Below, piece by piece: positions 19,407-28,621 of a stretch of DNA of 64,000 nucleotides (position 1 is the first letter of the stretch; the number at the start of each line of letters is the position of its first letter). Both the position numbers and the translations under genes were made by a program. The stretch covers positions 1-64,000 of the forward strand of contig NZ_JALJZV010000009.1 in assembly GCF_024171535.1 (NCBI RefSeq), written 5' to 3'. Under the pieces are notes generated by a model. The model did not search any database, had not been told where the DNA came from, and saw nothing but the letters and a program-made list of their open reading frames with translations. Origin of the DNA: Flavobacterium sp. HSC-61S13. Its GTDB lineage: Bacteria > Bacteroidota > Bacteroidia > Flavobacteriales > Flavobacteriaceae.

Positions 19407-19483
19407 AGATTGGAGACAATCTTAAAATTATAAAATTAAACTACCCAATGTTTCCTTTTTTATATAAAAGAGATCATTGGGTA
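19407..19483 (+). other. Two further hairpins in the acpP-fabF gap
   Basis: AGATTG (19407-19412) and CAATCT (19417-19422) enclose a GAGA tetraloop. TACCCAATG (19442-19450) and CATTGGGTA (19475-19483) enclose a 24-base loop that itself holds CTTTT/AAAAG. A T-rich run follows. The second hairpin could be a second terminator or part of the fabF leader; the sequence does not decide. Confidence 0.45.
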
Positions 19484-19521
19484 TTTTAATTTATTGACAT
19501 TAAAACTATAAAAAATTTTTT

Positions 19522-20775
19522 ATGAAATTAAAGCGAGTTGTTGTAACAGGTTTAGGTGCACTGACCCCTATTGGAAATAATGTTCAGGAATACTGGAACA
19601 ACCTAATTCATGGAGTGAGCGGTGCAGCACCCATAACTTATTTTGACGCTACCAATTTCAAAACACAATTTGCCTGTGAATTGAAAGGCTTTAATGTAGA
19701 AGATTTTATAGACAGAAAAGAAGCCCGAAAAATGGACCGTTATGCGCAATATGCGATGGTAACAGCACAGGAGGCTATGTTAGATGCCCAATTTGATTTG
19801 GACAAAATCGACCAAGACCGCGCTGGAGTTATCTGGGGTTCGGGAATTGGAGGATTAGAGACCTTTCAGCATGAAGTGACGAATTTTGTAAACGGTAACG
19901 GTACACCAAAATTCAATCCATTCTTTATACCAAAGATGATCGCTGATATCGCAGGAGGTCATATTTCTATAAAATATGGTTTTAGAGGACCTAACTTCAC
20001 TACAGTATCTGCTTGTGCATCATCTACCAATGCGTTGATCGATGCTTTTAACTACATCCGTCTCGGTCATGCCGACATTATGATTACAGGTGGATCAGAA
20101 GCAGCAGTTACGATTGCCGGTGTTGGAGGTTTTAACGCCATGCATGCTTTATCTACGAGAAATGACGATCCAAAAACAGCTTCTCGTCCAATGGACAAAG
20201 ACCGCGAAGGATTTGTATTAGGCGAAGGTGCTGGTGCTTTAATTCTAGAGGAATACGAACACGCCCTTGCAAGAGGTGCCAAAATCTATTGTGAAATAGG
20301 TGGTGGTGGTATGTCTGCAGATGCTTATCACATTACAGCTCCACATCCAGAAGGACTAGGCGCTAAAAACGTGATGTTAAACTGTTTACGCGATGCAGGT
20401 TTGACCCCGAAAGACGTAGATGGAGTAAATATGCACGGTACTTCAACTCCATTAGGAGATATAGCCGAATCCAAAGCCATTCAACACGTATTTGGTGAAC
20501 ACGCTTACACCTTAAACTTAAATGCAACCAAGTCTATGACTGGACATTTACTAGGTGCGGCGGGAGCTATTGAAACCATTGCTTCCATCAAATCTATTGT
20601 TCACGGAATCATTCCTCCGACAATCAACCATTTTACAGATGATGAAAACATCGATCCAAAACTCAATTTCACTTTTAACGAAGCGCAAAAACGCGACGTA
20701 AAAGTAATCATGAGTAATACATTTGGGTTTGGTGGACACAACGCTTGTGTATTGGTTAAAAAATTAGATTTTTAA
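19522..20775 (+). CDS. fabF: 3-oxoacyl-[acyl-carrier-protein] synthase II
   Basis: This 417-residue condensing enzyme elongates acyl-ACP with malonyl-ACP. The Cys-His-His triad is present: Cys165 in TVSACASSTNAL, His305 in NMHGTSTPLGD and His342 in KSMTGHLLGAAG, with Lys337 in the last motif. Length is normal for FabF. It is followed 15 bases later by rnc, so the two are probably one operon. Confidence 0.96.
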   Translation: MKLKRVVVTGLGALTPIGNNVQEYWNNLIHGVSGAAPITYFDATNFKTQFACELKGFNVEDFIDRKEARKMDRYAQYAMVTAQEAMLDAQFDLDKIDQDRAGVIWGSGIGGLETFQHEVTNFVNGNGTPKFNPFFIPKMIADIAGGHISIKYGFRGPNFTTVSACASSTNALIDAFNYIRLGHADIMITGGSEAAVTIAGVGGFNAMHALSTRNDDPKTASRPMDKDREGFVLGEGAGALILEEYEHALARGAKIYCEIGGGGMSADAYHITAPHPEGLGAKNVMLNCLRDAGLTPKDVDGVNMHGTSTPLGDIAESKAIQHVFGEHAYTLNLNATKSMTGHLLGAAGAIETIASIKSIVHGIIPPTINHFTDDENIDPKLNFTFNEAQKRDVKVIMSNTFGFGGHNACVLVKKLDF

Positions 20776-20790
20776 ACCACCATCAACGTG

Positions 20791-21540
20791 ATGAGGATAC
20801 TTAATAAATTATTTAAAATTTCCCGTTCTCAACCAGAAAACGGGTTTTTTTATGATCAAATAACCCATATTATTGGCGACAAACCTGCCGATATACAAAA
20901 TTTCAAAAGAGCCTTTACGCATCGCTCTATGAATTTAATCGATGCTCAAGGTCATCCGATCAATTATGAGCGTTTGGAATTCTTAGGTGATGCCATGTTG
21001 GGGTCGGTGATCGCATCGCACTTATATGTGCAAGTTCCCAATGGAGATGAAGGATATTTGACCAAAATGCGCTCAAAAATCGTCAGTAGAGAAAACCTAA
21101 ATGAACTCGGCAAAAGCCTAAAACTAACCGAGTTGGTTGAAAGCAAAATTGGCAAACAACAATTTGGAGAAAACATATATGGCAATTTGTTAGAAGCACT
21201 GATTGGTGCCATTTATTTAGACAAAGGCTATCCGGCTTGTGAAAAATTTATCCACAATAGAATTTTGCAAAAAGAAGTCGATATACAACGACTCGAAACC
21301 AAAATCACCAGTTATAAAAGTTTATTAATTGAGTGGTGTCAGAAGAAGAAATACAGCTTTAAATTTGAATCTTTTGAAGAGGAAAGTTGTGAAGATGTGC
21401 GCTATTTCGGCGTTAAGTTGTATATCAACGATAAAATTGTAGGTCGCGCAAGAGGAACTTCAAAGAAGAAAGCTGAGGAAAAAGCCGCACAACGCGCCTA
21501 TTTTGCCCTGCAAGAGAAAATCATCTCTGGCGAAAAATAA
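20791..21540 (+). CDS. rnc: Ribonuclease III
   Basis: RNase III cleaves double-stranded RNA in rRNA and mRNA maturation. This 249-residue protein has the signature NYERLEFLGDAML with catalytic Glu and Asp, the second acidic patch in EALIGAIYLDKG, and a C-terminal double-stranded-RNA-binding domain (YKSLLIEWCQKKK ... GTSKKKAEEKAAQRA). A GTG directly precedes the ATG at 20791; I chose the ATG. It has an N-terminal extension of about 25 residues compared with E. coli. Confidence 0.95.
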   Translation: MRILNKLFKISRSQPENGFFYDQITHIIGDKPADIQNFKRAFTHRSMNLIDAQGHPINYERLEFLGDAMLGSVIASHLYVQVPNGDEGYLTKMRSKIVSRENLNELGKSLKLTELVESKIGKQQFGENIYGNLLEALIGAIYLDKGYPACEKFIHNRILQKEVDIQRLETKITSYKSLLIEWCQKKKYSFKFESFEEESCEDVRYFGVKLYINDKIVGRARGTSKKKAEEKAAQRAYFALQEKIISGEK

Positions 21541-21599
21541 CTTAACATTTCCTTGTCATTTATGTTCGTTCATTAATCCGGTGATCTGTTTTAAAGTCG

Positions 21600-21607
21600 T
21601 ATATTTG
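21600..21607 (+). promoter_or_regulatory. -7 element before the IPExxxVDY-pyk pair
   Basis: TATATTTG fits TAnnTTTG and ends 16 bases before the ATG at 21624, so the pair can be transcribed apart from fabF-rnc. No convincing -33 element was seen. Confidence 0.55.
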
Positions 21608-21623
21608 CAGCTAACTCATCTAT

Positions 21624-22109
21624 ATGACTATACATAGGATATCCATAGACGATTTTATTTCAAGTGACTACGAGTTGATTGCCATACACTCCGGACTAGA
21701 AGATTACCGAGTAGCCTTTTTTATCAATCAAGCTCTTGGGACTCAGTTGTCGAAGTGTAAGGAAGAGATCGAAATTAATACCGGACAAATTCCCAGTTAT
21801 TTTTCTCATTATTTATTTGAAGATTGCAGGCAAGATATCATTTGGAATCTCGCTTCCAATAAAACCTTTTTCTCCACAGATAATACCGCTCCATCTCCTC
21901 TTTTCAAGGAATTAAATCCCGCTTTTTTTACTCCTATTTATTTATTACCTGAGTTAAAAAAGGTGGATTTTATCTTAAAAATAGAAAATACAGATCATAC
22001 CTTCGATATAGATAGCGTGATTGAGAAGTTAAATGCCTTAAAAAGCATTACCACCGCATACGAATTACAACAAAACACGATAAAGTCAAAAAACAACTTA
22101 ATATTCTAA
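21624..22109 (+). CDS. IPExxxVDY-family protein
   Basis: A 161-residue protein of unknown function restricted to Bacteroidota. The family-naming motif appears as LLPELKKVDFIL near residue 110, with Phe replacing the last Tyr. It has no signal peptide or membrane segment, so it is cytoplasmic. In this family the gene regularly sits directly before pyruvate kinase. Here the stop codon is 3 bases from the pyk ATG, which points to tight co-expression and perhaps a link to glycolysis, but that role is unproven. Confidence 0.85.
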   Translation: MTIHRISIDDFISSDYELIAIHSGLEDYRVAFFINQALGTQLSKCKEEIEINTGQIPSYFSHYLFEDCRQDIIWNLASNKTFFSTDNTAPSPLFKELNPAFFTPIYLLPELKKVDFILKIENTDHTFDIDSVIEKLNALKSITTAYELQQNTIKSKNNLIF

Positions 22110-22112
22110 AAA

Positions 22113-23543
22113 ATGTTAACAAGAAAAAAAACCAAAATAGTAGCCACATTAGGTCCTGCTTCTAGTTCAAAAGAGGTCATCAAAGCCATGATCGATTCTG
22201 GGGTAAATGTTTTTAGAATAAATTTTTCCCATGCCGACTACAGCGATGTAGAAGACAAGATTAGAATTATTCGAGAACTCAATGAAGAATTTGGATATAC
22301 CACTTCGATTTTAGGAGACTTACAAGGTCCTAAGTTACGTGTTGGTATCATGAAGGAGGATGTAATTGTTTCAAAAGGAGATATCATTACCTTTTCTACT
22401 GCAGAAGAATTTCACGGAACAGCAGAACGCGTTTATATGAATTATAAAAACTTCCCTATGGATGTAAATCCAGGTGAGAGTATTTTATTAGACGATGGTA
22501 AATTGCTATTTGAAGTTATAGAAACCAATAAAAAAGACGAAGTAAAAGCATTGGTTATCCAAGGCGGTCCATTGCGTTCTAAAAAAGGGGTTAACCTACC
22601 TAAAACCAAAGTTTCTTTACCTGCTCTTACTGAAAAAGATATCCGCGATGCTATTTTTGCTATCAAAAACAAAGTAGACTGGATCGCCTTATCCTTTGTA
22701 AGAACACCAGAGGACTTAGAAGATTTAAGAAACCTGATCAACGAACATTCGGAACACAAAATTCCAATTATTGCCAAAATCGAAAAACCTGAAGCGGTAG
22801 CCAATATCAACAAAATCATTGCTTACTGCGATGGTCTTATGGTTGCACGTGGAGACTTAGGTGTAGAAATTCCTGCACAAGAGGTTCCATTGATTCAGAA
22901 ACAATTGGTTCAAAAAGCAAAATCTGCACGTATTCCGGTTATTATTGCTACGCAGATGATGGAAACCATGATCAGCAGCCTTACACCAACACGTGCGGAA
23001 GTTAATGACGTAGCGAACTCTGTTATGGATGGTGCTGATGCCGTGATGTTGTCGGGAGAAACTTCTGTAGGGAGCTACCCGGTACAGGTTATTGAAAAAA
23101 TGAGCCAAATCATCCTTAGTGTTGAAGACTCACCATTAATCAAATTACCACAAAATACACCGGAAATTAAAACCAAAAGATATATTACCAAATCCATTTG
23201 TTATCACGCAGCTACTATGGCTAATGATATCGATGCCAAAGTAATATGTACTTTAACCAATAGTGGATATACCGCCTTCCAAATTTCAGCGTGGAGACCA
23301 AATTCTCATATTTTAGTATTTACCTCTAACAAACGAATCTTAACGCAATTAAGCTTATTATGGGGAGTTTCTGCTTATTACTACGATAAGTATGTCAGCA
23401 CAGATGAAACCATTGAAGACATCAACTCTTTAGCTCGTGCACACGGCTATGTAGGAAAAGGGGATATGATCATCAACCTAGCGGCTATGCCTATCGTTGA
23501 ACGTGGAATGGTGAATACTTTAAGAATTTCTGAAGTTCTGTAA
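22113..23543 (+). CDS. pyk: Pyruvate kinase
   Basis: Pyruvate kinase makes pyruvate and ATP from phosphoenolpyruvate. The 476-residue protein has the N-terminal TKIVATLGPAS, the FRINFSH nucleotide region, the active-site signature around IIAKIEKPEAV with its catalytic Lys and Glu, GDLGVEIP, and ATQMMETMI. The C-terminal regulatory domain is complete. It is translationally close to the IPExxxVDY gene (3-base gap). Confidence 0.97.
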   Translation: MLTRKKTKIVATLGPASSSKEVIKAMIDSGVNVFRINFSHADYSDVEDKIRIIRELNEEFGYTTSILGDLQGPKLRVGIMKEDVIVSKGDIITFSTAEEFHGTAERVYMNYKNFPMDVNPGESILLDDGKLLFEVIETNKKDEVKALVIQGGPLRSKKGVNLPKTKVSLPALTEKDIRDAIFAIKNKVDWIALSFVRTPEDLEDLRNLINEHSEHKIPIIAKIEKPEAVANINKIIAYCDGLMVARGDLGVEIPAQEVPLIQKQLVQKAKSARIPVIIATQMMETMISSLTPTRAEVNDVANSVMDGADAVMLSGETSVGSYPVQVIEKMSQIILSVEDSPLIKLPQNTPEIKTKRYITKSICYHAATMANDIDAKVICTLTNSGYTAFQISAWRPNSHILVFTSNKRILTQLSLLWGVSAYYYDKYVSTDETIEDINSLARAHGYVGKGDMIINLAAMPIVERGMVNTLRISEVL

Positions 23544-23626
23544 AAACAACATTTTGACAGAACCCCTCGATCGGTCAAGATCTCTTTCAACAGCTCTTCG
23601 ATCTTTCATAATAGACAATCGTTAAT

Positions 23627-23646
23627 GGACAGGTTTTGACCTGTCC
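23627..23646. terminator. Hairpin between convergent pyk and dinB
   Basis: A seven-base perfect stem (GGACAGG, CCTGTCC) with a TTTTGA loop lies between the two convergent stop codons. No long T-run follows on either side, so it is only a probable terminator. Confidence 0.5.
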
Positions 23647-23653
23647 TTACCGA

Positions 23654-24748
23654 TTACCATTTAAAATCAAATCGCAGTTGCACCGCAACTGCTTTTTTTT
23701 GCATAAGCTGCTCATCAGCAGTCTTTGTATTTAAGTTCGACATCGACAACCCAATCAAGCGCACGGAATCTTTAAGACGCTCCTGATAGAGCAATTCCTT
23801 CGCCACATCCAACAGCAAGCTTTTTTCCGATACATAATAGGGTAAAGTAATACTTCGTGTCTGCTGTGAAAAGTCGGAATACTTGATTTTCAGCGTTAAT
23901 GTTTTACCAGAAATACCATGCTTTTTCAACCGTTGCTCCAAGTCAACTGCAATAAAATCTAATTTTTCTAGGATATAAATTTCCGATGAAAGATTTTCAT
24001 CAAACGTTCGTTCTGTACCAACAGACTTTATCGTTCTATTTGGCTGTACTAAAGATAGATCAATCCCCCGAACGATATCGTAATAATGCCGTCCAGACTT
24101 CCCAAAATGTGCGGTTAAGAATTCTTCCGATTTTGCCTTTAAGTCTTTGCCAGTAAAAATACCCAGCTGATACATTTTATCTGCAGTTACTTTTCCAACC
24201 CCATAAAACTTTTTTATTTCAAGCCCCTCCAAAAAAGGTTCTATCTCTTCTGGATTAATGGTTTTCTGACCGTTGGGTTTGTTATAATCACTGGCAATTT
24301 TGGCTATAAATTTATTGACTGAAATCCCCGCTGATGCAGTCAATTTCGTCGTTTCAAAAATCTTATTTCTAATTTCTTGCGCAATCAACGTCGCACTGGT
24401 AATTCCCTTTTTATTAACCGTCACATCTAAAAATGCCTCATCTAAAGAAAGGGGTTCCACTAAATCGGTGTATTCTAAAAATATCGTACGAATCTGCTTC
24501 GACACTTGTTTATACCGATCAAAACGAGGCGGCATAAAGATTAGTTCCGGGCAATTCTTTTTTGCCATTACACCACTCATCGCACTTCTAACACCAAATT
24601 TACGAGCCTCATAACTCGCTGCCGATACTACTCCGCGATTTTCAGCCCCGCCCACAGCGATGGGCTTTCCTCTTAATTCCGGAAAGTCCAATTGCTCTAC
24701 GGAAGCATAAAATGCATCCATGTCGACGTGAATTATTTTTCTGTGCAT
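23654..24748 (-). CDS. dinB: DNA polymerase IV (Y-family translesion polymerase)
   Basis: A 364-residue error-prone polymerase for replication past lesions. It carries the Y-family motifs HVDMDAFYASVE (metal-binding Asp9) and PLSLDEAFLDVT (catalytic Asp-Glu), the helix-hairpin-helix region KKFYGVGKVTADKMYQLG, and a little-finger domain. The extreme C-terminus (QLRFDF) resembles a beta-clamp-binding peptide, as expected for DinB. No SOS box was recognised; a -7-like site lies just upstream. Confidence 0.95.
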   Translation of the reverse strand: MHRKIIHVDMDAFYASVEQLDFPELRGKPIAVGGAENRGVVSAASYEARKFGVRSAMSGVMAKKNCPELIFMPPRFDRYKQVSKQIRTIFLEYTDLVEPLSLDEAFLDVTVNKKGITSATLIAQEIRNKIFETTKLTASAGISVNKFIAKIASDYNKPNGQKTINPEEIEPFLEGLEIKKFYGVGKVTADKMYQLGIFTGKDLKAKSEEFLTAHFGKSGRHYYDIVRGIDLSLVQPNRTIKSVGTERTFDENLSSEIYILEKLDFIAVDLEQRLKKHGISGKTLTLKIKYSDFSQQTRSITLPYYVSEKSLLLDVAKELLYQERLKDSVRLIGLSMSNLNTKTADEQLMQKKAVAVQLRFDFKW

Positions 24749-24768
24749 CCTCTAAGTATATCGCTATA

Positions 24769-24776
24769 CAAAAATA
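24769..24776 (-). promoter_or_regulatory. -7 element of dinB
   Basis: The minus strand reads TATTTTTG, an exact TAnnTTTG match, 20 bases before the dinB ATG. The predicted leader is very short. Confidence 0.45.
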
Positions 24777-24815
24777 CCGCTTTTTGATCAGGGATTAGTA
24801 ATCCTCGACTAGGCA

Positions 24816-27080
24816 TTACTCTTTAATAATCAATATCGATGGAGAATAATTTAACCATTGACTACGTGTTTCAACCAATTTTTTCCAACTGCTCAAACTG
24901 ATTAACATCAGATCGTACTGTTCTAAAAACTCTTTGTGAATGGTTTTATCCTTCGTTATCATGATGTGATTTGGCGTTACTTGTTCAATACTGCGAATCG
25001 ATTCTTTAAAATCAGAACTGCGCTCAATTTCCCCAGACGCATCCAATATGGTGATTTGAGCATCGACATTGGCAATCCACTTTTGACCATACTGCAACAA
25101 GAACAAATCCGATTTATCAAAAATAGGAACGAATATTCTTTCCACTTTCTCAAAATTCTTGTTGATCAAAATACCCACTGGGACTTTAGCACGAATCAAG
25201 ACTTGCCTAGTGCGTTCGTCAAAGAAAGAATTTTCAAACATCGGTTCCTTGCCCGTCACTTTATCGATTAAAATATCTGGATTAATGATTCTAGTGGTAA
25301 ACCCTAAAATTTTACCTAACAGCGTTCCCTTATATATCGATTGCCCAATTTCCAACAAAAATAGATCACAACTATCCTCATTGACGATCTCAACCATATC
25401 AGACTCGAGATCGTTAGAAACTTTATATAGAGTTAAAACTTCTTGGTTCAATTTCCCCGCTTCCGACTCTATCGGTTGAAAGATCTTCGATTCATAGGAA
25501 TCCGAATTAAAGGAATTAACATCTGAACTCGGCACGATATGCATGGTGGTAATCGAAGTATTTAATTTTTGCTTCTTGACCAAACTATTTGCGATTCTAA
25601 GCAAAGCTTTACCGTTAGTTGCATTGTCAAAAAACATATATATTCGATATTTATTCATTGCCTTTAGTTCGTCTGGAGCGGGAGGCAGTTCTTTTCCAAA
25701 GATTTTATTGATGATATCCAAAAGCGGCCCGGTCATAAAAGTAGTCGCTAATGCCATGATCACCATCATTGCAAAGACCTCACCTGTGAGAATACCCAAA
25801 TCAAATCCAATGTTTAATACAATCAACTCCATCAAACCACGGGTATTCATCAAAGCTCCAATAGTTAGACTATCGCGCCAACTCTGCCCAACGAATTTCG
25901 CCGCTAAAGCACTACCAACAAATTTACCTACCGTAGCTACCAAAATAATAAATCCGGTCACCTTCCACAAATACGGCTCATTAAGCAAGCCTATCTCGGT
26001 TCTTAAACCCGTATAAACGAAGAATAAGGGCAAAAACAAGATTACAGCTACATCTTCTACTTTTTCAATAAACAACGCTCTAAAACGCACATTATCGGGC
26101 ATGATTGCCCCTGCCATAAAAGCCCCGAACAAAGCATGGATTCCAATAACCTCTGTACAGTAGGCCGACAAAATCAAAGTCAATAAGAAAATCGCTACGG
26201 TCGCTTTAGAAATATTTTTATTACTGCCTTGGATTTTACCGATACGTTCTAAAAATGGTTTTACCAATTTCAGCATCACCATAACATAAACCACAGCCAA
26301 AGCCATAATATACAGTGAACTGGTAAACGAGCCTGCTTTAACTATAGCAATTACAGCAGCCAACATACACCAAGCTGTGATATCATCAGCCGCGGCACAT
26401 GTAATAACTATAGTACCTAAACGCGTTTTATGAATGCCCCGTTCCTGAACAATTCTCGCCAATACAGGAAAAGCAGTGATACTCATCGATATACCCAGAA
26501 ATAGGGCAAACGAAATAAATTCAACGCCATCAGGCGCAAAAGAACTAAAAATATAATAAGCCAATACCATACCCAAGGCAAAGGGAATAATAATACTGGC
26601 ATGACTGATCAAAACGGCATCATGTGCTTTGTTTTTCAAAACTTTTAAGTCCAATTCCATCCCGATAACAAACATAAAAAGAATCAGTCCTATTTGGCTT
26701 AAAAAACTCAAATTAGGCAAGGAGGCAACAGGAAAGAGTAAAGACGAAAATTCGGGAAAATGCATGCCCAAGAAGGATGGGCCTAAGGCTATACCTGCGA
26801 TAATCTCGCCGATGACCGAGGGTTGCCCAATTTTTTTACAAATCCAACCAAATGCCCTAGCAACCAAAACAATGGTTACAATTTGCGCTAATAAAATTGC
26901 AAGAGGATGGCTTAAATTTTGTATCAAGGCTTCTTGAAAATTCTCGAAAACAGACAACTCCGAAGTTACCGGAACCACATTTTCCTCCAACAATTCTCCT
27001 TGCGATACTACCCAATACATCAAGGCTGAAAACAGTCCGATAACCGCTATATAGAAAAAGGTATTTTTATACTTTGACAT
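24816..27080 (-). CDS. Cation:proton antiporter (CPA2 family) with C-terminal universal-stress-like domain
   Basis: A 754-residue inner-membrane protein. Residues from about 10 to 470 form a Na+/H+ exchanger domain with many membrane segments (FGWICKKIGQPSVIGEIIAGIALGPS and ALFGAFMAGAIMP are typical of the KefB/CPA2 group). The C-terminal third is soluble and resembles a universal stress domain, including YMFFDNATNGKALLRIANSL. It probably exports or exchanges Na+ or K+ for protons; the ion is not decidable. The start is the ATG at 27080; the upstream in-frame TTG is a weaker choice. It stands alone between dinB and the LytTR operon. Confidence 0.85.
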   Translation of the reverse strand: MSKYKNTFFYIAVIGLFSALMYWVVSQGELLEENVVPVTSELSVFENFQEALIQNLSHPLAILLAQIVTIVLVARAFGWICKKIGQPSVIGEIIAGIALGPSFLGMHFPEFSSLLFPVASLPNLSFLSQIGLILFMFVIGMELDLKVLKNKAHDAVLISHASIIIPFALGMVLAYYIFSSFAPDGVEFISFALFLGISMSITAFPVLARIVQERGIHKTRLGTIVITCAAADDITAWCMLAAVIAIVKAGSFTSSLYIMALAVVYVMVMLKLVKPFLERIGKIQGSNKNISKATVAIFLLTLILSAYCTEVIGIHALFGAFMAGAIMPDNVRFRALFIEKVEDVAVILFLPLFFVYTGLRTEIGLLNEPYLWKVTGFIILVATVGKFVGSALAAKFVGQSWRDSLTIGALMNTRGLMELIVLNIGFDLGILTGEVFAMMVIMALATTFMTGPLLDIINKIFGKELPPAPDELKAMNKYRIYMFFDNATNGKALLRIANSLVKKQKLNTSITTMHIVPSSDVNSFNSDSYESKIFQPIESEAGKLNQEVLTLYKVSNDLESDMVEIVNEDSCDLFLLEIGQSIYKGTLLGKILGFTTRIINPDILIDKVTGKEPMFENSFFDERTRQVLIRAKVPVGILINKNFEKVERIFVPIFDKSDLFLLQYGQKWIANVDAQITILDASGEIERSSDFKESIRSIEQVTPNHIMITKDKTIHKEFLEQYDLMLISLSSWKKLVETRSQWLNYSPSILIIKE

Positions 27081-27194
27081 CTTTAATGAGTTTGAATTTC
27101 CGTGCAAATGTCAATCAAATTCAACAGATTTTAATCGCAACTGCCCCAAAGTATTTCAAAGATGTAATGAAACGTTAAAAAAGTGCTACAAAAA

Positions 27195-27905
27195 TTACAG
27201 CTTGGATAAAAAGTCGCCTTTAAAGTTCACCCCCAGAGTCAATACCAAGGGTTTTTTCCCATCGGTGGTTAGGGTCGTAATGATTTCATCGTGATTAAAA
27301 TAACTTACGATTTTAAGTGCTATAATCTCACTTTTATTAATTCTACAAAAATCTTTGGACGGCAAGTCTTTTATGATTTTCTCTAAAGAAAGGTTTTTTA
27401 AGATCAGCGTGCTGTTGTCCGCAAGTAACACAACCTTATCCCTACTATCAAATTCCGAGGGCTTGATATGCAAGATACTCTCAAATTGTAAAACCGCCTT
27501 TCCTTTATTAGAATTCACCGTCATAAACGTGGTCTGCTCAGATGGTTTAATCAGTTTTAGTGCTTTTTGAATCGCCTTTTCCAGACGTTCTTTCTTGATG
27601 GGCTTAGTTATATAGTCAATAGCGTCAATTTCAAAAGCATCTACAGCAAACTCTCTATAGGCTGTTGTGAAAATAACGGGTTTATTACCGAGCAATTGTG
27701 CGACGCTTAAACCGTTGATCTGTGGCATTTCGATGTCAAAAATACCCAAGTCAAAATCCAGGTTCGGCGCTTCATCTAAGAGTTTTAAAGGGTCATTAAA
27801 AACCTTTATGATTTCGATTTCCGGAATCTGTTCACACAACATTTTCAAATACGTCAGACCTGGTAATTCATCATCCAGTAAAATGCATTTTAGCTTTGAA
27901 GTCAT
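27195..27905 (-). CDS. LytTR-family response regulator
   Basis: A 236-residue transcription factor with a receiver domain (LLDDE, phospho-acceptor Asp in FDIEMPQINGL, TTAY, and DYITKPIKK with the conserved Lys) and a C-terminal LytTR DNA-binding domain (FCRINKSEIIALKIVSYF). Its start overlaps the end of the kinase gene by 35 bases, so the two are translationally coupled and form a cognate pair. It is the last gene of the Gcr-like/kinase/regulator operon. Confidence 0.9.
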   Translation of the reverse strand: MTSKLKCILLDDELPGLTYLKMLCEQIPEIEIIKVFNDPLKLLDEAPNLDFDLGIFDIEMPQINGLSVAQLLGNKPVIFTTAYREFAVDAFEIDAIDYITKPIKKERLEKAIQKALKLIKPSEQTTFMTVNSNKGKAVLQFESILHIKPSEFDSRDKVVLLADNSTLILKNLSLEKIIKDLPSKDFCRINKSEIIALKIVSYFNHDEIITTLTTDGKKPLVLTLGVNFKGDFLSKL

Positions 27906-28608
27906 TGAGATTAATTTTAAGATGTGCTATATAAACGTCGTTTTCGACAAATCGCTCCAATCGAAAATGCTCTTTATAAATAATTTCCAACCGTTTGTGC
28001 AAGGCTTCTAGTCCAAACCCGCTGTGATTCTTTTTTAGTGCATTTTTTGCAGAGGTTTTATTAGACACCATCAAATGGAAGCTCCCGCCCTTAATTTCAA
28101 ACAGTATCGAAATAAAGGAATCAGCACTTTGTAAATCGGCATGTTTAAAGGCATTTTCGATTAAATCAATCGAAATTAATGGAGCTAATAAATTTTGATC
28201 GTATAAAATTTCATTAGCTGCAATCTTTGATTTGACGTTTAACTGAAACAGCGGACTAATTTTGATTTTATTAATTTCTATCAAACTCAGCGCAAACTGA
28301 TGTTCCTCTCGCGGGCTAACCAATTTTTTTTGGCTGTCGTACAGCACATAATCCAATACCCCGGCCATTTTATCCAAAGCAAAATAGGTTTGATAGGCAT
28401 GAGACTGTATGGAGTTTAAAATATTTTTAAACAAATGCGGGTCCAAACGGGATTCCAGTGACTCTAATTGCAGGTGCTTTATTTTCGTATCGACTAAAAA
28501 AAACTCTTTTTCCAATTTCACATTGCGTTGTTGTACACGCACGAGATAATACCCCAACACTATAGAGACTACTAACAGAAAAATAATAATTGCTATTTCT
28601 AATACCAT
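27871..28608 (-). CDS. LytS-like sensor histidine kinase with one membrane segment
   Basis: A 245-residue kinase with a single N-terminal transmembrane helix (residues 1-21), a His_kinase domain with phospho-acceptor His58 in LDPHLFKN, and an ATPase region (DLIENAFKH N-box; SGFGLEALHKRL). It has almost no extracytoplasmic part, so signal input must come through the membrane or from a partner. The obvious candidate is the large membrane protein encoded 13 bases upstream. It overlaps its regulator gene by 35 bases. Confidence 0.9.
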   Translation of the reverse strand: MVLEIAIIIFLLVVSIVLGYYLVRVQQRNVKLEKEFFLVDTKIKHLQLESLESRLDPHLFKNILNSIQSHAYQTYFALDKMAGVLDYVLYDSQKKLVSPREEHQFALSLIEINKIKISPLFQLNVKSKIAANEILYDQNLLAPLISIDLIENAFKHADLQSADSFISILFEIKGGSFHLMVSNKTSAKNALKKNHSGFGLEALHKRLEIIYKEHFRLERFVENDVYIAHLKINLNDFKAKMHFTG

Positions 28609-28621
28609 AAATACATTTATA

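Noticed and set aside
25543..26016. A 157-codon plus-strand frame opposite the antiporter
   Set aside because: It is a shadow of the hydrophobic membrane segments of the antiporter gene on the opposite strand.
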